Numbered from the stretch's first letter, positions 7,993 to 18,175 are shown. The stretch: DNA of 38,492 nucleotides from Rubrivivax gelatinosus (GCF_016583785.1 NZ_NRRU01000052.1:1-38492); one strand, 5' to 3'. Notes: generated by a model from the sequence alone, not told the origin. Translations and numbers: made by a program.

Positions 7993-8844
7993 TCAGCGTG
8001 CGCGCAGCTGGCGCTGGTAACGCGCCGGCGTGACGCCGTAACGCGCGGCGAAAGCGCGTGTCAGGTGCGCCTGGTCGGCCAGGCCGCTGGCCGCGGCGAC
8101 GGCGGCCGGCGCCTCGCCGGCCGCCAGGCGGTGCTGGGCATCGAGCAGGCGCAGCGCCATCAGCGCCTGCTGCGGCGTCGTGCCCTGCAGCTCGCGGAAC
8201 CGGCGCAGGAAGTGGAAGGGGCTCAGGCCGGCGACGGCGGCCAGGTCTTCCAGCGTCAGGCGGTCGCCGAGGTGCGCCCGCATGAAGTCCAGCACCGCGG
8301 CGAAACGCGGCGCGGCTTCGGCCGCGGCGGCCCGCGCCGGGCTGGCGTGCGGGCGCAGCTCGGCCAGCAGCTCGGCCAGCAGGCCGTCGAAGGCCAGCGG
8401 CTCGTCGCTGGCGCCCCACAGCGCCGCCAGCAGCCGGCCGACGCGGCGCGCACGCGGCGCGTCCGGCGCCACCGCCGCGGCGAAGCTCCAGCGCTCGCCG
8501 GTGACGGCTTGCACCAGGTCGGCCTCGACGTAGGCCATGCGGTAGCGCCAGCCGGCTTCGGTCTCGGCGCGGCCGGTGTGCATCTCGCCGGGGTTCATCA
8601 GCACCAGCGAATCGGTCGGCGCCAGCAGCTCGCTGCCGCGGTAGCGGAAACGTTCGACCCCGGCCTCGATCGCGCCCAGGCCGAAACCGGCGTGGGCGTG
8701 GGCGTCGAAGGCGTGGCGCACGATGCGCGCACGGTAGAGCTCGACGCCGGCGCGGTGCGCGGGGCGGCGGAACTCGGCGGCGTCCTCGGCGGCGTCGAAG
8801 GCCTGCGGGACGCCGGGCATCGTGGCGTCGGCTGCGGGTTTCAT
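7993..8844 (-). CDS. AraC-family transcriptional regulator
   Basis: This 283-residue regulator has an N-terminal cupin-like sensing domain ('FDAHAHAGFGLGAIEAG', 'LVLMNPGEMHTGRAE' at about residues 45-95). The C-terminal AraC double helix-turn-helix covers about residues 185-283 ('LTLEDLAAVAGLSPFHFLRRFRELQGTTP', then 'HLTRAFAARYGVTPARYQRQ'). The ATG at 8844 is chosen; a TTG at 8856 would add four residues and an ATG at 8820 would shorten it. The ligand and targets are unknown. It diverges from the glycosyltransferase gene across 165 nt and could regulate it or itself. AraC proteins of this cupin type often sit beside exporters, and the nearest here is the EamA gene at 5067-6038. Confidence 0.9.
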   Translation of the reverse strand: MKPAADATMPGVPQAFDAAEDAAEFRRPAHRAGVELYRARIVRHAFDAHAHAGFGLGAIEAGVERFRYRGSELLAPTDSLVLMNPGEMHTGRAETEAGWRYRMAYVEADLVQAVTGERWSFAAAVAPDAPRARRVGRLLAALWGASDEPLAFDGLLAELLAELRPHASPARAAAAEAAPRFAAVLDFMRAHLGDRLTLEDLAAVAGLSPFHFLRRFRELQGTTPQQALMALRLLDAQHRLAAGEAPAAVAAASGLADQAHLTRAFAARYGVTPARYQRQLRAR

Positions 8845-9009
8845 GCAGGCAGGCAATCTAACCCGGCGCGCCGGCTCAAGCCCGCCACCATGACCCCGGT
8901 GGACAATCGGCTACAGCCCTGTCCCGACGCCGATGAGCCTGCTCCGCCCTGCCTGCCCCCGCGCGCGCGCCTGCGCCGTCTTCCCCCACCAACCGCGCGA
9001 GGCCTGCCC

Positions 9010-10095
9010 ATGGTGAGCACGATCCACGTGCTCGGCAGCCGCGAACTCGGTGGTGCCGACCGCTTCTTCATCCGCCTCGTCGAGGCGCTGACACGCGCCG
9101 GCCACCCGACGCTGGCCGTCACCCGCCCCGGCAGCCCGGTGGCGCGTGCGCTGGACCCTTCGGTCGAACAAGTGCATCTGGCGCTGGGCTCGAAATGGGA
9201 CCTGCTGTCGCGCTGGCGGCTGACGCGCCTGATCGCCCGGCGCCCGCCCGACGTCGTGCAGACCTACATGGGCCGGGCGACACGGCTCACGCACCTGCCC
9301 GCCGGCAGCCGCGCGGCGCTGGTCGCACGCCTGGGTGGCTACTACAAGATCCCCGGCTATTACGAACACGCCCACGCCTGGGTCGGCAACACACGCGGCA
9401 TCTGCGACTACCTGAAGCGCGAAGGCCTGCCGGCGGACCACGTGTTCTACATCGGCAACTTCGTGCCCTCGCCGCGCGCGGTGGCGCCGGCCGAACTCGA
9501 GGCGCTGCGTGCCACGCTGGCGCTGCCGCCGGGTGCACGCGTGCTGCTGGCGCTGGGCCGCGTGATCGCCAAGAAGGGTTTCGCCGACCTGCTGGACGCG
9601 CTGGCGCAGGCGCCCGACGCGCCGGGGCGGCCGCCGGTGGTGCTGGTCATCGCCGGCGACGGCCCCGAGATGCCGTCGCTGCGGGCGCAGTGCGAGCGCC
9701 TGGGGCTGGCCGCGCGCGTGCGTTTCGCCGGCTGGCAGGACGACCCGGTGCCGTTCTACGAACTTGCCGACCTCTTCGTCTGCCCCTCGCGCCACGAGCC
9801 GCTGGGCAACGTCATCCTCGAAGCCTGGCAGCACCGGCTGCCGGTGCTGAGCACACGCAACGAAGGCGCGACCGAGCTGGTCGACGAAAACCGCAACGCG
9901 CTGCTGGCGCCGCTGGCAGACCCGGCCGGGCTGGGTGACGGCCTGCGGCGGCTGTTCGCGCTCGACGACGCGGCGCTGGCCGCGCTCGCCGCCGCCGGCC
10001 ACGAGACCGTGCAGCGCGAGCACCACGCCGACGCGGTGCTGCAGGCCTACCTCGATCTCTACGACCGGCTGATGCACGAGCGCCGCGGCGCCTGA
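9010..10095 (+). CDS. GT4-family glycosyltransferase
   Basis: A 361-residue GT-B fold enzyme. The N-terminal acceptor domain begins '[25 protein letters not shown]'. The C-terminal donor-binding domain has '[20 protein letters not shown]', '[23 protein letters not shown]' and the E-x7-E signature at Glu263-Glu271 ('EPLGNVILE'), typical of retaining GT4 enzymes. Relatives work in lipopolysaccharide core or exopolysaccharide assembly on the cytoplasmic face of the inner membrane; donor and acceptor are not readable here. The ATG at 9010 starts immediately before the first beta strand. An in-frame ATG at 8890 would add a Pro-rich extension with no family match. No other polysaccharide genes are nearby. 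Confidence 0.85.
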   Translation: MVSTIHVLGSRELGGADRFFIRLVEALTRAGHPTLAVTRPGSPVARALDPSVEQVHLALGSKWDLLSRWRLTRLIARRPPDVVQTYMGRATRLTHLPAGSRAALVARLGGYYKIPGYYEHAHAWVGNTRGICDYLKREGLPADHVFYIGNFVPSPRAVAPAELEALRATLALPPGARVLLALGRVIAKKGFADLLDALAQAPDAPGRPPVVLVIAGDGPEMPSLRAQCERLGLAARVRFAGWQDDPVPFYELADLFVCPSRHEPLGNVILEAWQHRLPVLSTRNEGATELVDENRNALLAPLADPAGLGDGLRRLFALDDAALAALAAAGHETVQREHHADAVLQAYLDLYDRLMHERRGA

Positions 10096-10157
10096 GCGCG
10101 GCGCTACCGCGGCCGGCGCGGCGCCGATATGCTGGTGCGCCTTCGCAGGAGCACCGC

Positions 10158-11654
<1,497 letters not shown>

Positions 11655-11655
11655 G

Positions 11656-11674
11656 AAAAACCGCGGCGGCGGTT
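11656..11674 (-). terminator. Rho-independent terminator of hns
   Basis: Read on the minus strand, AACCGC (11674-11669), loop CGCC and GCGGTT (11664-11659) form a 6-bp stem followed by Ts. It begins at the last base pair of the hns stop codon (TGA 11676-11674), so terminator and stop overlap. On the plus strand the same hairpin lies just after the glpK stop but lacks a T-tract. Confidence 0.7.
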
Positions 11675-11985
11675 CAGGCCTTCACTTCGAGGTCCTGCAG
11701 CGTCTTGCCGGCCGCCAATGCATCACGCAGCCATTGCGGGCGCTTGCCGCGTCCGACCCAGGTGTTGCCGGCTTCGTCGCGGAATTTGGCGACGACGTTC
11801 TTGCGCTTGCGCGAGCGCGCCTTGGGCGCCGCGACGAACCCGAGATCGACTGCAGTCAGGCCATATCGGGCGATCTGATCGCGGAGTTCGCTGACGACGG
11901 CGTCGACTTCCTTGCGACGCAGCTTTTCGGCTTCGGCTTTCAGGGACTCGATCTGCTGGAGGACTTGGCTGTAGGTTTTCGTCAT
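11674..11985 (-). CDS. H-NS family nucleoid-associated protein
   Basis: A 103-residue H-NS-like protein of the betaproteobacterial type. Residues 1-50 are a helical, charged oligomerisation region ('VLQQIESLKAEAEKLRRKEVDAVVSELRDQI'). A basic linker 'KARSRKRKN' precedes the DNA-binding domain with 'NTWVGRGKRPQWLRDALAAGKTLQDLEV', which carries the conserved T-W-x-G-R-G-x-x-P-x-W-L core that contacts AT-rich minor grooves. Such proteins silence transferred AT-rich DNA and shape the chromosome. ATG 11985 gives the full family length, with a weak 'ggaacg' Shine-Dalgarno upstream. The ~450-nt upstream gap is the longest in the window and probably holds its control region. Confidence 0.93.
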   Translation of the reverse strand: MTKTYSQVLQQIESLKAEAEKLRRKEVDAVVSELRDQIARYGLTAVDLGFVAAPKARSRKRKNVVAKFRDEAGNTWVGRGKRPQWLRDALAAGKTLQDLEVKA

Positions 11986-12433
11986 GATCGTTCCATGCTG
12001 GGCGCAGCCGCCGACGTCCTCCCACGGGCCGGTTCGAACGCCCGGTCCCGGACCGCCTCACGGCGACGGTGATGTGCACGAACCGGCGGTTCGTGCGACG
12101 CGGAACTTACCACGCCGGCGCAATGAACGCGGGTACTTCATGCAACGCCAAACGCAAATCGATCGAAACACCTGAATCGCTGCGGCGCCGACATGGCATT
12201 TGCGCCACGGCGTGCAAGCGGGGAAACAAATGAAGCGCTACCGACGTGCAATTGATTGTGCCGTCGCGGGCTTCTCGGCAGCCGCAGCCGACCGCTTTCG
12301 ACTTGCCGGGAGATGCATCGCAATTGCGCGATGCGGACGCTGCGTCGCCGATGTCGAAGCCCGGGCTGCTTGCTTCGAGCCGGCTTTCGGACGGCGTTGC
12401 CGGCGACACGCCGGCGCGGATCGAGGCGCCGGT
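11986..12433. other. Non-coding region upstream of hns
   Basis: No supported gene. Short open frames here have no recognisable domain or good ribosome-binding site. Base composition is visibly less GC-rich than the flanks around 12120-12320. The region contains a dyad at 12076-12096 and presumably the hns promoter, but I cannot place a convincing -35/-10 pair. The GNAT/OsmC operon ends at its right edge (12434). Confidence 0.6.
12076..12096. promoter_or_regulatory. Perfect dyad upstream of hns (possible operator)
   Basis: GCACGAACC (12076-12084), a 3-nt centre GGC, and GGTTCGTGC (12088-12096) form a perfect 9-bp inverted repeat. It is about 90 nt upstream of the hns start. The symmetry suits a dimeric regulator or an mRNA hairpin in the hns leader; no T-tract follows on either strand, which argues against a terminator. 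Confidence 0.4.
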
Positions 12434-12934
12434 CTAGGCGCTATGGCGCCAGACACGCGCCGGGCCGCCGAGGAACTCGATCTCGCCGTCCTGGACCGCG
12501 CCCAGGCGCTCGGCGAGTGCGACCGAGCGCCGGTTGTCGGCGCGGATCAGGCTGATCGGCGAGACGATGCCGCGCACGTCGCGGCCCCAGGCGAGTGCGG
12601 CGCGCGCCGCCTCCTCGGCGTAGCCCTGGCCCCAGGCGTCCTGCGCCAGCAGCCAGCCGAGCTCGCAGCCGGGCCAGCCTTCGGGGTGCATGAAGCCGAC
12701 GCGGCCGATCAGGCGGCCGTCGCTCTGGCGCTCGACCGCCCACATGCCGTGGCCGCGCAGCGTCCAGTGGCCGATGAACATCGCGATCTGGCGCCAGGCG
12801 ACGTCGCGCCCGACCGGCTCGCCGGCGCCGATGTGACGCATGACCTCGGGGTCGGCGCACATCTCGGCATACGGGTCGACGTCGGCGGCGCCGAACAGGC
12901 GCAGCACCAGGCGCGCGGTGCGCAGCCGGGTCAC
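12434..12934 (-). CDS. GNAT-family N-acetyltransferase (RimJ/RimL-like)
   Basis: A 166-residue acetyltransferase of the Acetyltransf_3 type. It begins 'TRLRTARLVLRLF', as RimJ/RimL-like proteins do. The acetyl-CoA pyrophosphate loop region is 'AQDAWGQGYAEEAARAALAWG' (about residues 97-117), and 'NRRSVALAERLGAVQDGEIEFLGGPARVW' follows near the C-terminus. The substrate is unknown; relatives modify amino-acid or ribosomal-protein N-termini. The GTG at 12934 is chosen because it overlaps the upstream OsmC stop as GTGA and places the first conserved strand right after the start. It is very likely co-translated with the OsmC gene. Confidence 0.85.
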   Translation of the reverse strand: MTRLRTARLVLRLFGAADVDPYAEMCADPEVMRHIGAGEPVGRDVAWRQIAMFIGHWTLRGHGMWAVERQSDGRLIGRVGFMHPEGWPGCELGWLLAQDAWGQGYAEEAARAALAWGRDVRGIVSPISLIRADNRRSVALAERLGAVQDGEIEFLGGPARVWRHSA

Positions 12935-13398
12935 GGGCGCGGCTCCACGCGCACTTCGGACTTCACCGAGTTGGCGATGAAGCAGGCTTCGTGCGCCCGG
13001 TGGTGCAGCACCGCCAGGCGCGCGGCTTCGGGCGCCGAACCGTCGGCCAGCCGCACCCGCGGCCGCAGCGTCACGGTGGTCAGGAAGGGGTGGCCGCGCT
13101 CGTCGCGGCCCATGGTGCCGACGGCGTCGTCGAGATAGGACTCGACGCGCCAGCCAGCGGCCGCGGCCAGCGACAGGAACCAGAGCATGTGGCAACTCGA
13201 CAGCGAGGCGACGAACAGCTCCTCTGGGTCGACGGCACTGGCATTGGAGTAAGGCAGCGCTACCGCGGACGGCGAGGCCGAGGCGATGAGCTCGGTGCCG
13301 CCGTCGAAACGCAGCGTGTGCAGACGGCTGTAGCGCTGGTCGGTGAAGGCTTCTGTGGGCTGGCGCCGCCATTCGACCTGGGCGTGGTGTTCGGACAT
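12931..13398 (-). CDS. OsmC family peroxiredoxin-like protein
   Basis: This 155-residue protein has the two cysteines of the OsmC/Ohr fold: one in 'LFVASLSSCHMLWFLSLAA' (about residue 69) and one in 'HEACFIANSVKSEVRVEP' (about residue 139). OsmC/Ohr proteins reduce organic hydroperoxides with these cysteines. The separate OsmC-like clade often has 'SSCHM(L)WFL' and is less well characterised, so this is called OsmC family rather than Ohr. ATG 13398 is the only start giving the full domain. It forms a two-gene operon with the GNAT gene. Confidence 0.88.
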   Translation of the reverse strand: MSEHHAQVEWRRQPTEAFTDQRYSRLHTLRFDGGTELIASASPSAVALPYSNASAVDPEELFVASLSSCHMLWFLSLAAAAGWRVESYLDDAVGTMGRDERGHPFLTTVTLRPRVRLADGSAPEAARLAVLHHRAHEACFIANSVKSEVRVEPRP

Positions 13399-13474
13399 GG
13401 GACCTCGCGAACGACTCGACAGCGCGATTGTGCGCCGCTGCCGATCGGTCTTGATGCGCGAAATCGCGTCCTGG

Positions 13475-13855
13475 CTACAGCGAGCCGCTGCGACGCAGGT
13501 GTTCGAGCCGCAGCGCGAGCTGCTGGCGCAGCTCGCCCAGGCGCTGGCGTTTGGCGCGCCAGGGCGGCGTGTCGGCTTCGGCGGCGGGTGCGGCGTCGAC
13601 TTCGGCCTGGAGCGCGGCGATCGTGCGCATCAGCTCGACCTCGGCCGGCACGTGGCCCGCGTTCTTCAGGATCTTGAACGGCATCTTCAGCGCGTCCGGC
13701 GTGTCGTCGTAGCCGTCGCCGGAGGCGAGCGGCCGGCCCCAGCTCGGCGCCGACTTCAGCTCGCCGTTGGCGAGGCTCTCGCGCAGCGCGTCGGCGATCT
13801 GCTCGTCGAGCGTGCGCAGGCGCGCCAGGCGCTCGCTCTCGCGCTTGGACGTCAT
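13475..13855 (-). CDS. DUF1992 (DnaJ-related, YhdN-like) protein
   Basis: A 126-residue protein with the DUF1992 signature: an N-terminal helix 'LDEQIADALRESLANGELKSAPSWGRPLA', then 'ALKMPFKILKNAGHVPAEVELMRTI' (the L/F-K-I/L-L-K-N-A-G-x-x-P-x-E-V/L motif), then a coiled C-terminal half. The family is related to vertebrate DNAJC28. Its molecular role in bacteria is not established. The ATG at 13855 overlaps the TGA of the TPR gene (ATGA), so the two are co-translated. Confidence 0.85.
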   Translation of the reverse strand: MTSKRESERLARLRTLDEQIADALRESLANGELKSAPSWGRPLASGDGYDDTPDALKMPFKILKNAGHVPAEVELMRTIAALQAEVDAAPAAEADTPPWRAKRQRLGELRQQLALRLEHLRRSGSL

Positions 13856-15204
13856 GCCCGCGCCTCGCGCGGCAGCCCCAGTCTCGAGGCCCAGTGCCGC
13901 GTCAGCGCCGTCGCCGGCTTGGCCATCAGGCGTTCGTTCAGCAGCGCGCGGCCGAGCGTGCGCCGCCGGCCCTGCACCGCGGCGGCGAGCAGGGTCTGGT
14001 CGATCAGGTCGCGCTGGGCGTGGCTGCCGCCGATGCCGCGTGCCGCCATGCGGGCCGGGTAGAGGATCTCGGCGGCGTTGTCGACCTCGCCGCGTGCGAA
14101 CGCCAGGAAGGCGCGCATCAGCGGCAGGCCGACCTCGCGCGCCATCGTGTGGTTGACGCGGCGCGCGTCGTCCATCGCCAGCGCACGTTCGGCGCAGCGT
14201 GCGACCCAGCGTTCGGCGCGCGCCAGCTCGCCCGCGGCCAGCAGCGCGGTGACGCGGTGCAGGTCGTTGAAGGCGTAGTAGCCGGGTTCGTCGTCGGCCG
14301 CGGCCCAGCCGTCGGCCAGCGCCAGCGCGCGCGCCGAGACGTCCTCGCCGACCAGGTGCAGCCGCCACAGCATCGCCGCGGCGTCGACACGCTGCGGCGT
14401 CGTCGTCAGCGTCTCGGCGCCGAGGTGGCCGTCGATCAGGCGCAGCACGCCGGCGCAGTCCATCGCCTCGACGCGGAACAGCGCCTTGTGCCACCACAGG
14501 TGCGAGGCGAAGTGGTTGCCGTCGGCCCAGTCGTGCTGGTGCAGCCGCAGCCAGGCCGAACCTTCGTCGTGCCGGCCCTGCATTTCGAGCACGTGGGCGA
14601 CGGCGTGCACCGCCCAGGGCACGCGGCGATCGGCCTGCAGCGCCTGGCGCGCGGCCTCCTCGGCCTGCGGGTAGAGGTTGCACTCCTCCAGGCCGAAGGC
14701 GTAGAGGCCGAGCACGTGCGGATGCAGCGGGTCGTCGGCGTCCCAGTCGGGCAGCGAACGCGCCGGGCGCATGCGCAGGCCGGCGGCGTCGCCGCGGTGC
14801 AGGTCCCACTGGTGCGACCACTGCAGCGCGAGCGCGTCGCGCGGGTGTTCGAGCAGCAGGTCGTCCCAGCGCCGGCAGGCGTTGTGCCAGCGGCCGTCGA
14901 GCACCAGCTGCAGCGCCTCGAGGTGGGCGCGTTCGCGTGCGGTCGCGCTGCCCAGGCGGGCGCGCGCTTCGTCCAGGGCGGTGGCCGCGTTGCCGACTTC
15001 GGCCGGGTCGGTCAGCGCCAGCAGCCAGCCGGCCTTCATCAGGTGCGGCAGCACCCAGCCCGGATCGGCGTCGATCGCCACGTCGAGATCGGCGACCGGC
15101 GTGTCGTAGAAGGACATCATCCGCCACAGGGCCGACTCCGCGGCATCGCGTGCCGCGGCGCTGCCGCTGCCGACGGGATTGCCACGCAGATCGAGGGACG
15201 CCAT
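13852..15204 (-). CDS. TTC38-like tetratricopeptide repeat protein
   Basis: A 450-residue all-helical protein with TPR-like repeats throughout. Markers are 'WVLPHLMKAGWLLALTD', 'HPHVLGLYAFGLEECNLYPQAEEAARQAL', 'PWAVHAVAHVLEMQGRHDEGSAWL' and 'NHFASHLWWHKALFRVEAMD'. The H-A-V-A-H-V-x-E-M-x-G-R and H-L-W-W-H motifs are those of the TTC38 family, present in bacteria and animals with no firmly known function. No signal peptide or membrane helix is present. ATG 15204 lies 42 nt after the amidase stop and only 6 nt past a TACAGT -10-like element, with no clear Shine-Dalgarno. Confidence 0.82.
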   Translation of the reverse strand: MASLDLRGNPVGSGSAAARDAAESALWRMMSFYDTPVADLDVAIDADPGWVLPHLMKAGWLLALTDPAEVGNAATALDEARARLGSATARERAHLEALQLVLDGRWHNACRRWDDLLLEHPRDALALQWSHQWDLHRGDAAGLRMRPARSLPDWDADDPLHPHVLGLYAFGLEECNLYPQAEEAARQALQADRRVPWAVHAVAHVLEMQGRHDEGSAWLRLHQHDWADGNHFASHLWWHKALFRVEAMDCAGVLRLIDGHLGAETLTTTPQRVDAAAMLWRLHLVGEDVSARALALADGWAAADDEPGYYAFNDLHRVTALLAAGELARAERWVARCAERALAMDDARRVNHTMAREVGLPLMRAFLAFARGEVDNAAEILYPARMAARGIGGSHAQRDLIDQTLLAAAVQGRRRTLGRALLNERLMAKPATALTRHWASRLGLPREARA

Positions 15205-15210
15205 GGCGGA

Positions 15211-15216
15211 ACTGTA
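15211..15216 (-). promoter_or_regulatory. -10-like element (TACAGT) just before the TPR gene
   Basis: On the minus strand TACAGT ends 6 nt before the ATG at 15204. A start site the usual ~7 nt downstream would fall on or next to the ATG, giving a leaderless mRNA. There is no Shine-Dalgarno in the 42-nt gap, which fits. No clear -35 at 17 nt, so this is tentative. Confidence 0.3.
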
Positions 15217-15246
15217 GCGCGAGCGCGTAACAGGGCCGGCGCGGCC

Positions 15247-16638
15247 TCAGGTCATGGGCCAGGGCGGCAGCGGCGGCCGCAGCCGTTCCCAGGCGCGAGC
15301 CAGGCGCAGCACGCCGAGGTCGTCGTGGCGCGCGCCGGCGATCTGCAGCCCGATCGGCAGGCCGTCGGCTGTCATGCCGGCCGGCACGCTGATCGCGGGC
15401 TGCTCGCTCATGTTGAACGGCAGCGTGAAGCCGATGTGCGCCATCGCGCTGGCCGGGTCGTTCGTCGGGCTGGCGTACAGCGCCGGGAAGGCCGGCACCG
15501 GCGCCACCGGCGACAGCACGAAGTCGAAACGCCGGCAGGCGGCGACCGCGGCGTCGCGCAGCGCCGCCATCTGCGCGTGGCCGTGGAAGACATCGGCCGC
15601 GCCGTAGCCGGCCGCGGGCGCGGCCCAGTCGCGGATGAAAGGCAGCACACGTTCGCGGCGTTCCGGCGCCAGCGCCTGCAGGTCCAGCCACGAGCGCATG
15701 CGCCAGAAGCGGTCGATGCCGGCGGCCATCGCGGGCGTCGTGAACGGCGCCAGCGGCTCGACGATGCAGCCGGCGGCCTCGAAGACACGGGCGGCGGCGC
15801 ATACGACGGCCGCGTGCTCCGGGTCCAGCGGCAGGCCCCAGCCGGCGTCCAGCAGCAGCGCGAGGCGCAGGCCGCGCAGCTCGATGTCGTCCAGCCGGTC
15901 CCAGGCGATGTCCTGCGGCGGCAGGCTGCTCGCGTCGCGCCAGTCGGGGCGCGCGAGCACGGCCATCATCAGCGCGGCGTCGGCGACACAACGTGTCATC
16001 GGCCCGGCGCAGCGGCCGGCGTAAGGCGGGTCTATCGGGATGCGGCCCAGGCTGGGCTTGAAGCCGACGACGCCGCACCAGCCGGCCGGCAGCCGGATCG
16101 AGCCGCCGATGTCGGTGCCCAGGTGCAGCGGGCCGTAACCCGCCGCAGCGGCGGCCCCGGCGCCGGCGCTGCTGCCGCCGGGTGTGCGCTCGGGGTTCCA
16201 GGGGTTGCGCGCCGCGGCGTGCAGGCTGGACAGGCCCGAGGACAGCATGCCGTAGTCGGGCATGGTCGTGCGCGCGACGAAGACGCAGCCGGCTTCGTCC
16301 AGGCGCGCCGCCGGCGGTGAGTGCTCGGGCTCGGGCACGCAGTCGACCGCGGCGCAGCCCAGCGGCTTGGGCAGGCCGCGCGTGCCGATGTTCTCCTTGG
16401 GCATCACCGGCACGCCGTCCAGCGCCGACAGCGGCGCGCCGCGGCGGTGGCGGGCCTCGGACGCGGCGGCAGCGGCCAGCGCCGCCTCGGGCGCGAAAGC
16501 CCAGGTGGCGTGCAGCCGCGGCTCCAGGCGCTCGACCTGGGCGATGACGGCACGCACGACCTCGACCGGCGAGAGTTCGCCACTGCGGTAGAGCGGGCCG
16601 AGTTCGGCCGCCGTCAGCGCGTGCAGCGGCGTGTTCAC
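15247..16638 (-). CDS. Amidase (amidase-signature family)
   Basis: A 463-residue amidase-signature hydrolase. The Ser-cisSer-Lys triad can be placed at Lys81 ('PVMPKENIG'), Ser156 in 'GGSSAGAGAA' and nucleophile Ser180 in 'GTDIGGSIRLPAGWCG'; the 24-residue Ser-Ser spacing is that of the family. It would hydrolyse a carboxamide to acid and ammonia. The GatA subunit is less likely, as gatB/gatC are absent. The GTG at 16638 is chosen, with GGAG 7 nt upstream. The gene follows the peptide-ABC binding protein by 31 nt on the same strand, suggesting the imported compound may be an amide it hydrolyses (inference). Confidence 0.9.
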   Translation of the reverse strand: MNTPLHALTAAELGPLYRSGELSPVEVVRAVIAQVERLEPRLHATWAFAPEAALAAAAASEARHRRGAPLSALDGVPVMPKENIGTRGLPKPLGCAAVDCVPEPEHSPPAARLDEAGCVFVARTTMPDYGMLSSGLSSLHAAARNPWNPERTPGGSSAGAGAAAAAGYGPLHLGTDIGGSIRLPAGWCGVVGFKPSLGRIPIDPPYAGRCAGPMTRCVADAALMMAVLARPDWRDASSLPPQDIAWDRLDDIELRGLRLALLLDAGWGLPLDPEHAAVVCAAARVFEAAGCIVEPLAPFTTPAMAAGIDRFWRMRSWLDLQALAPERRERVLPFIRDWAAPAAGYGAADVFHGHAQMAALRDAAVAACRRFDFVLSPVAPVPAFPALYASPTNDPASAMAHIGFTLPFNMSEQPAISVPAGMTADGLPIGLQIAGARHDDLGVLRLARAWERLRPPLPPWPMT

Positions 16639-16644
16639 CGCGAC

Positions 16645-16660
16645 GCTCCGCCGGCGGAGC
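16645..16660. promoter_or_regulatory. Perfect 16-nt palindrome covering the amidase ribosome-binding site
   Basis: GCTCCGCCGGCGGAGC is identical to its reverse complement. On the minus strand its last bases include the GGAG Shine-Dalgarno of the amidase GTG start. It lies in the 31-nt gap after the binding-protein stop. It could fold to hide the ribosome-binding site or simply be an intergenic hairpin. Confidence 0.4.
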
Positions 16661-16669
16661 AGCGGGCGC

Positions 16670-18175
16670 TCACGCCGCGCCCCAGGACACCGCCGCCAGG
16701 TCGTTGGCGAAGATCGGCGAGCTGCTCCACAGCCCGCGCAAGCCCTTGCGCCAGACCGCCACCTGCGCCGGGTTCCAGAGGAAGACGTTGACCGCGTCGT
16801 CGGCGAGCTTGCGCTGGATCTCGCGCCACAGCCTGGTTTTCTCGCGCGCGTCGTGGCTGCCGGCATGGCGCGCGACGAGGCGGCGGAAGTCGACGCTGTC
16901 GTAGCCGAAGTAGTACTTGGGGTCGGCGTAGGCGGTGGCGTAGTCCAGCGGCTCGACGTGGTTGATCAGCGTGAGGTCGAAGCTGCCCTTGAACGCGCCC
17001 GAGAGCCACTGCGCCCACTCGACGTTCTCGATCTTCGCGACGACACCGACCTGGGCCAGCATCGCGGCGACGATCTCGCCGCCCTTGCGCGCGTACGGCG
17101 GCGGCGGCAGCGTCAGCGTCAGCCGCAGCGGCGTCGTCACGCCCGCTTCCTTCAGCAGCGCCCGCGCCCGCGCCGGGTCGTGCGGGTACAGGCCGGAGAG
17201 TTCGACATAACCGGCGTCAGTGGGCGCGAAGTGGCTGCCGATCGGCTTGCCCAGCCCTTCCTGGGCGCCGGCGATAAAGGCCTGGCGGTCGATCGCATGC
17301 GTCAGCGCACGGCGCACGCGCGGGTCGTCCAGCGGCTTGCGGCGGTTGTTCAGCGCGAGGATGCCCTTGCCCGCGGTGTTGCCGACCTCGACGACGAAGC
17401 GCCGATCGGCACGCAGCTGCGGCAGCGCCTGCAAGGCGGCAAACCGCGGCATCGCGTCGACGTCGCCGGCCAGCAGCGCCGAGACCTGGGCCGCCGGGTC
17501 GTTGATGAAGCGGAAGACGACGCGTTCGAGCGCGACACGCGCGGCGTCGCGGTGGCCGGGCCACTTCGCCAGCGTGACGCTGGCGCCGCGCTTCCAGTCC
17601 TCGACCCGGAACGGGCCGGTGCCGACCGGGCGTGTCGCCGCGTTCGCGGCGCTGGCCGGGTGCAGGATCACCGCCGGGCTCTCGCCGAGGCGGAACAGCA
17701 GTGTCGGGTCGGCACTGTCCAGCGTCAGGGTCAGCGTCAGCGGATTCTCGACCGTGATGCGGGCGATGTTGTCGAACACCGCCTTCTTCGCCTTGTTCGT
17801 GCTGCCCTCGGCCTTGGCGCGTTCGAAGCTCCACTTGACCGCCGCGGCGTCGAAGGACGCGCCGTCGGAGAACGTGACCCCGCGCCGCAGCTTGAAGACG
17901 TAGCTGCGGCCGTCGGGCGAAACCGTCCAGGACTCGGCCAGCAGCGGCAGCACGCGGCCGTCCATCGCGATCTTCGTCAGGCCTTCGAGCACGTTGTAGT
18001 GCACGATCTCGCCGATCGCGGCGGCCGCGGCGACGGTCGGGTCCAGGCCCGGCGGTTCGAGCACCATGCCCAGCACCAGCCGCTTCTTCGCGGCCTGTGC
18101 CATCGCGGCCGGCACGGCCCCGGCCAGCGGCAGGCCGGCCAGCAAGGTGTTGAAAGATCGGCGGTCCAGGCTCAT
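16670..18175 (-). CDS. Peptide/nickel-type ABC transporter solute-binding protein (SBP_bac_5), Tat signal
   Basis: A 501-residue family 5 periplasmic binding protein. The N-terminus '[20 protein letters not shown]' carries a twin-arginine motif (D-R-R-S-F) before a short hydrophobic stretch ending A-M-A-Q-A, so Tat export is likely. Family marks are '[27 protein letters not shown]', '[27 protein letters not shown]' and '[19 protein letters not shown]'. It would capture oligopeptides or similar solutes. ATG 18175 overlaps the stop of the preceding ATPase gene (ATGA). Confidence 0.93.
   Translation of the reverse strand: MSLDRRSFNTLLAGLPLAGAVPAAMAQAAKKRLVLGMVLEPPGLDPTVAAAAAIGEIVHYNVLEGLTKIAMDGRVLPLLAESWTVSPDGRSYVFKLRRGVTFSDGASFDAAAVKWSFERAKAEGSTNKAKKAVFDNIARITVENPLTLTLTLDSADPTLLFRLGESPAVILHPASAANAATRPVGTGPFRVEDWKRGASVTLAKWPGHRDAARVALERVVFRFINDPAAQVSALLAGDVDAMPRFAALQALPQLRADRRFVVEVGNTAGKGILALNNRRKPLDDPRVRRALTHAIDRQAFIAGAQEGLGKPIGSHFAPTDAGYVELSGLYPHDPARARALLKEAGVTTPLRLTLTLPPPPYARKGGEIVAAMLAQVGVVAKIENVEWAQWLSGAFKGSFDLTLINHVEPLDYATAYADPKYYFGYDSVDFRRLVARHAGSHDAREKTRLWREIQRKLADDAVNVFLWNPAQVAVWRKGLRGLWSSSPIFANDLAAVSWGAA

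Noticed and set aside
12107..12409. A 100-codon open frame upstream of hns on the minus strand
   Set aside because: No ribosome-binding site or recognisable domain; composition fits random sequence.
13894..16320. An 808-codon open frame on the plus strand opposite the TPR and amidase genes
   Set aside because: Low-complexity Arg/Gln/His-rich translation without motifs; the minus strand has recognised genes across the same span.
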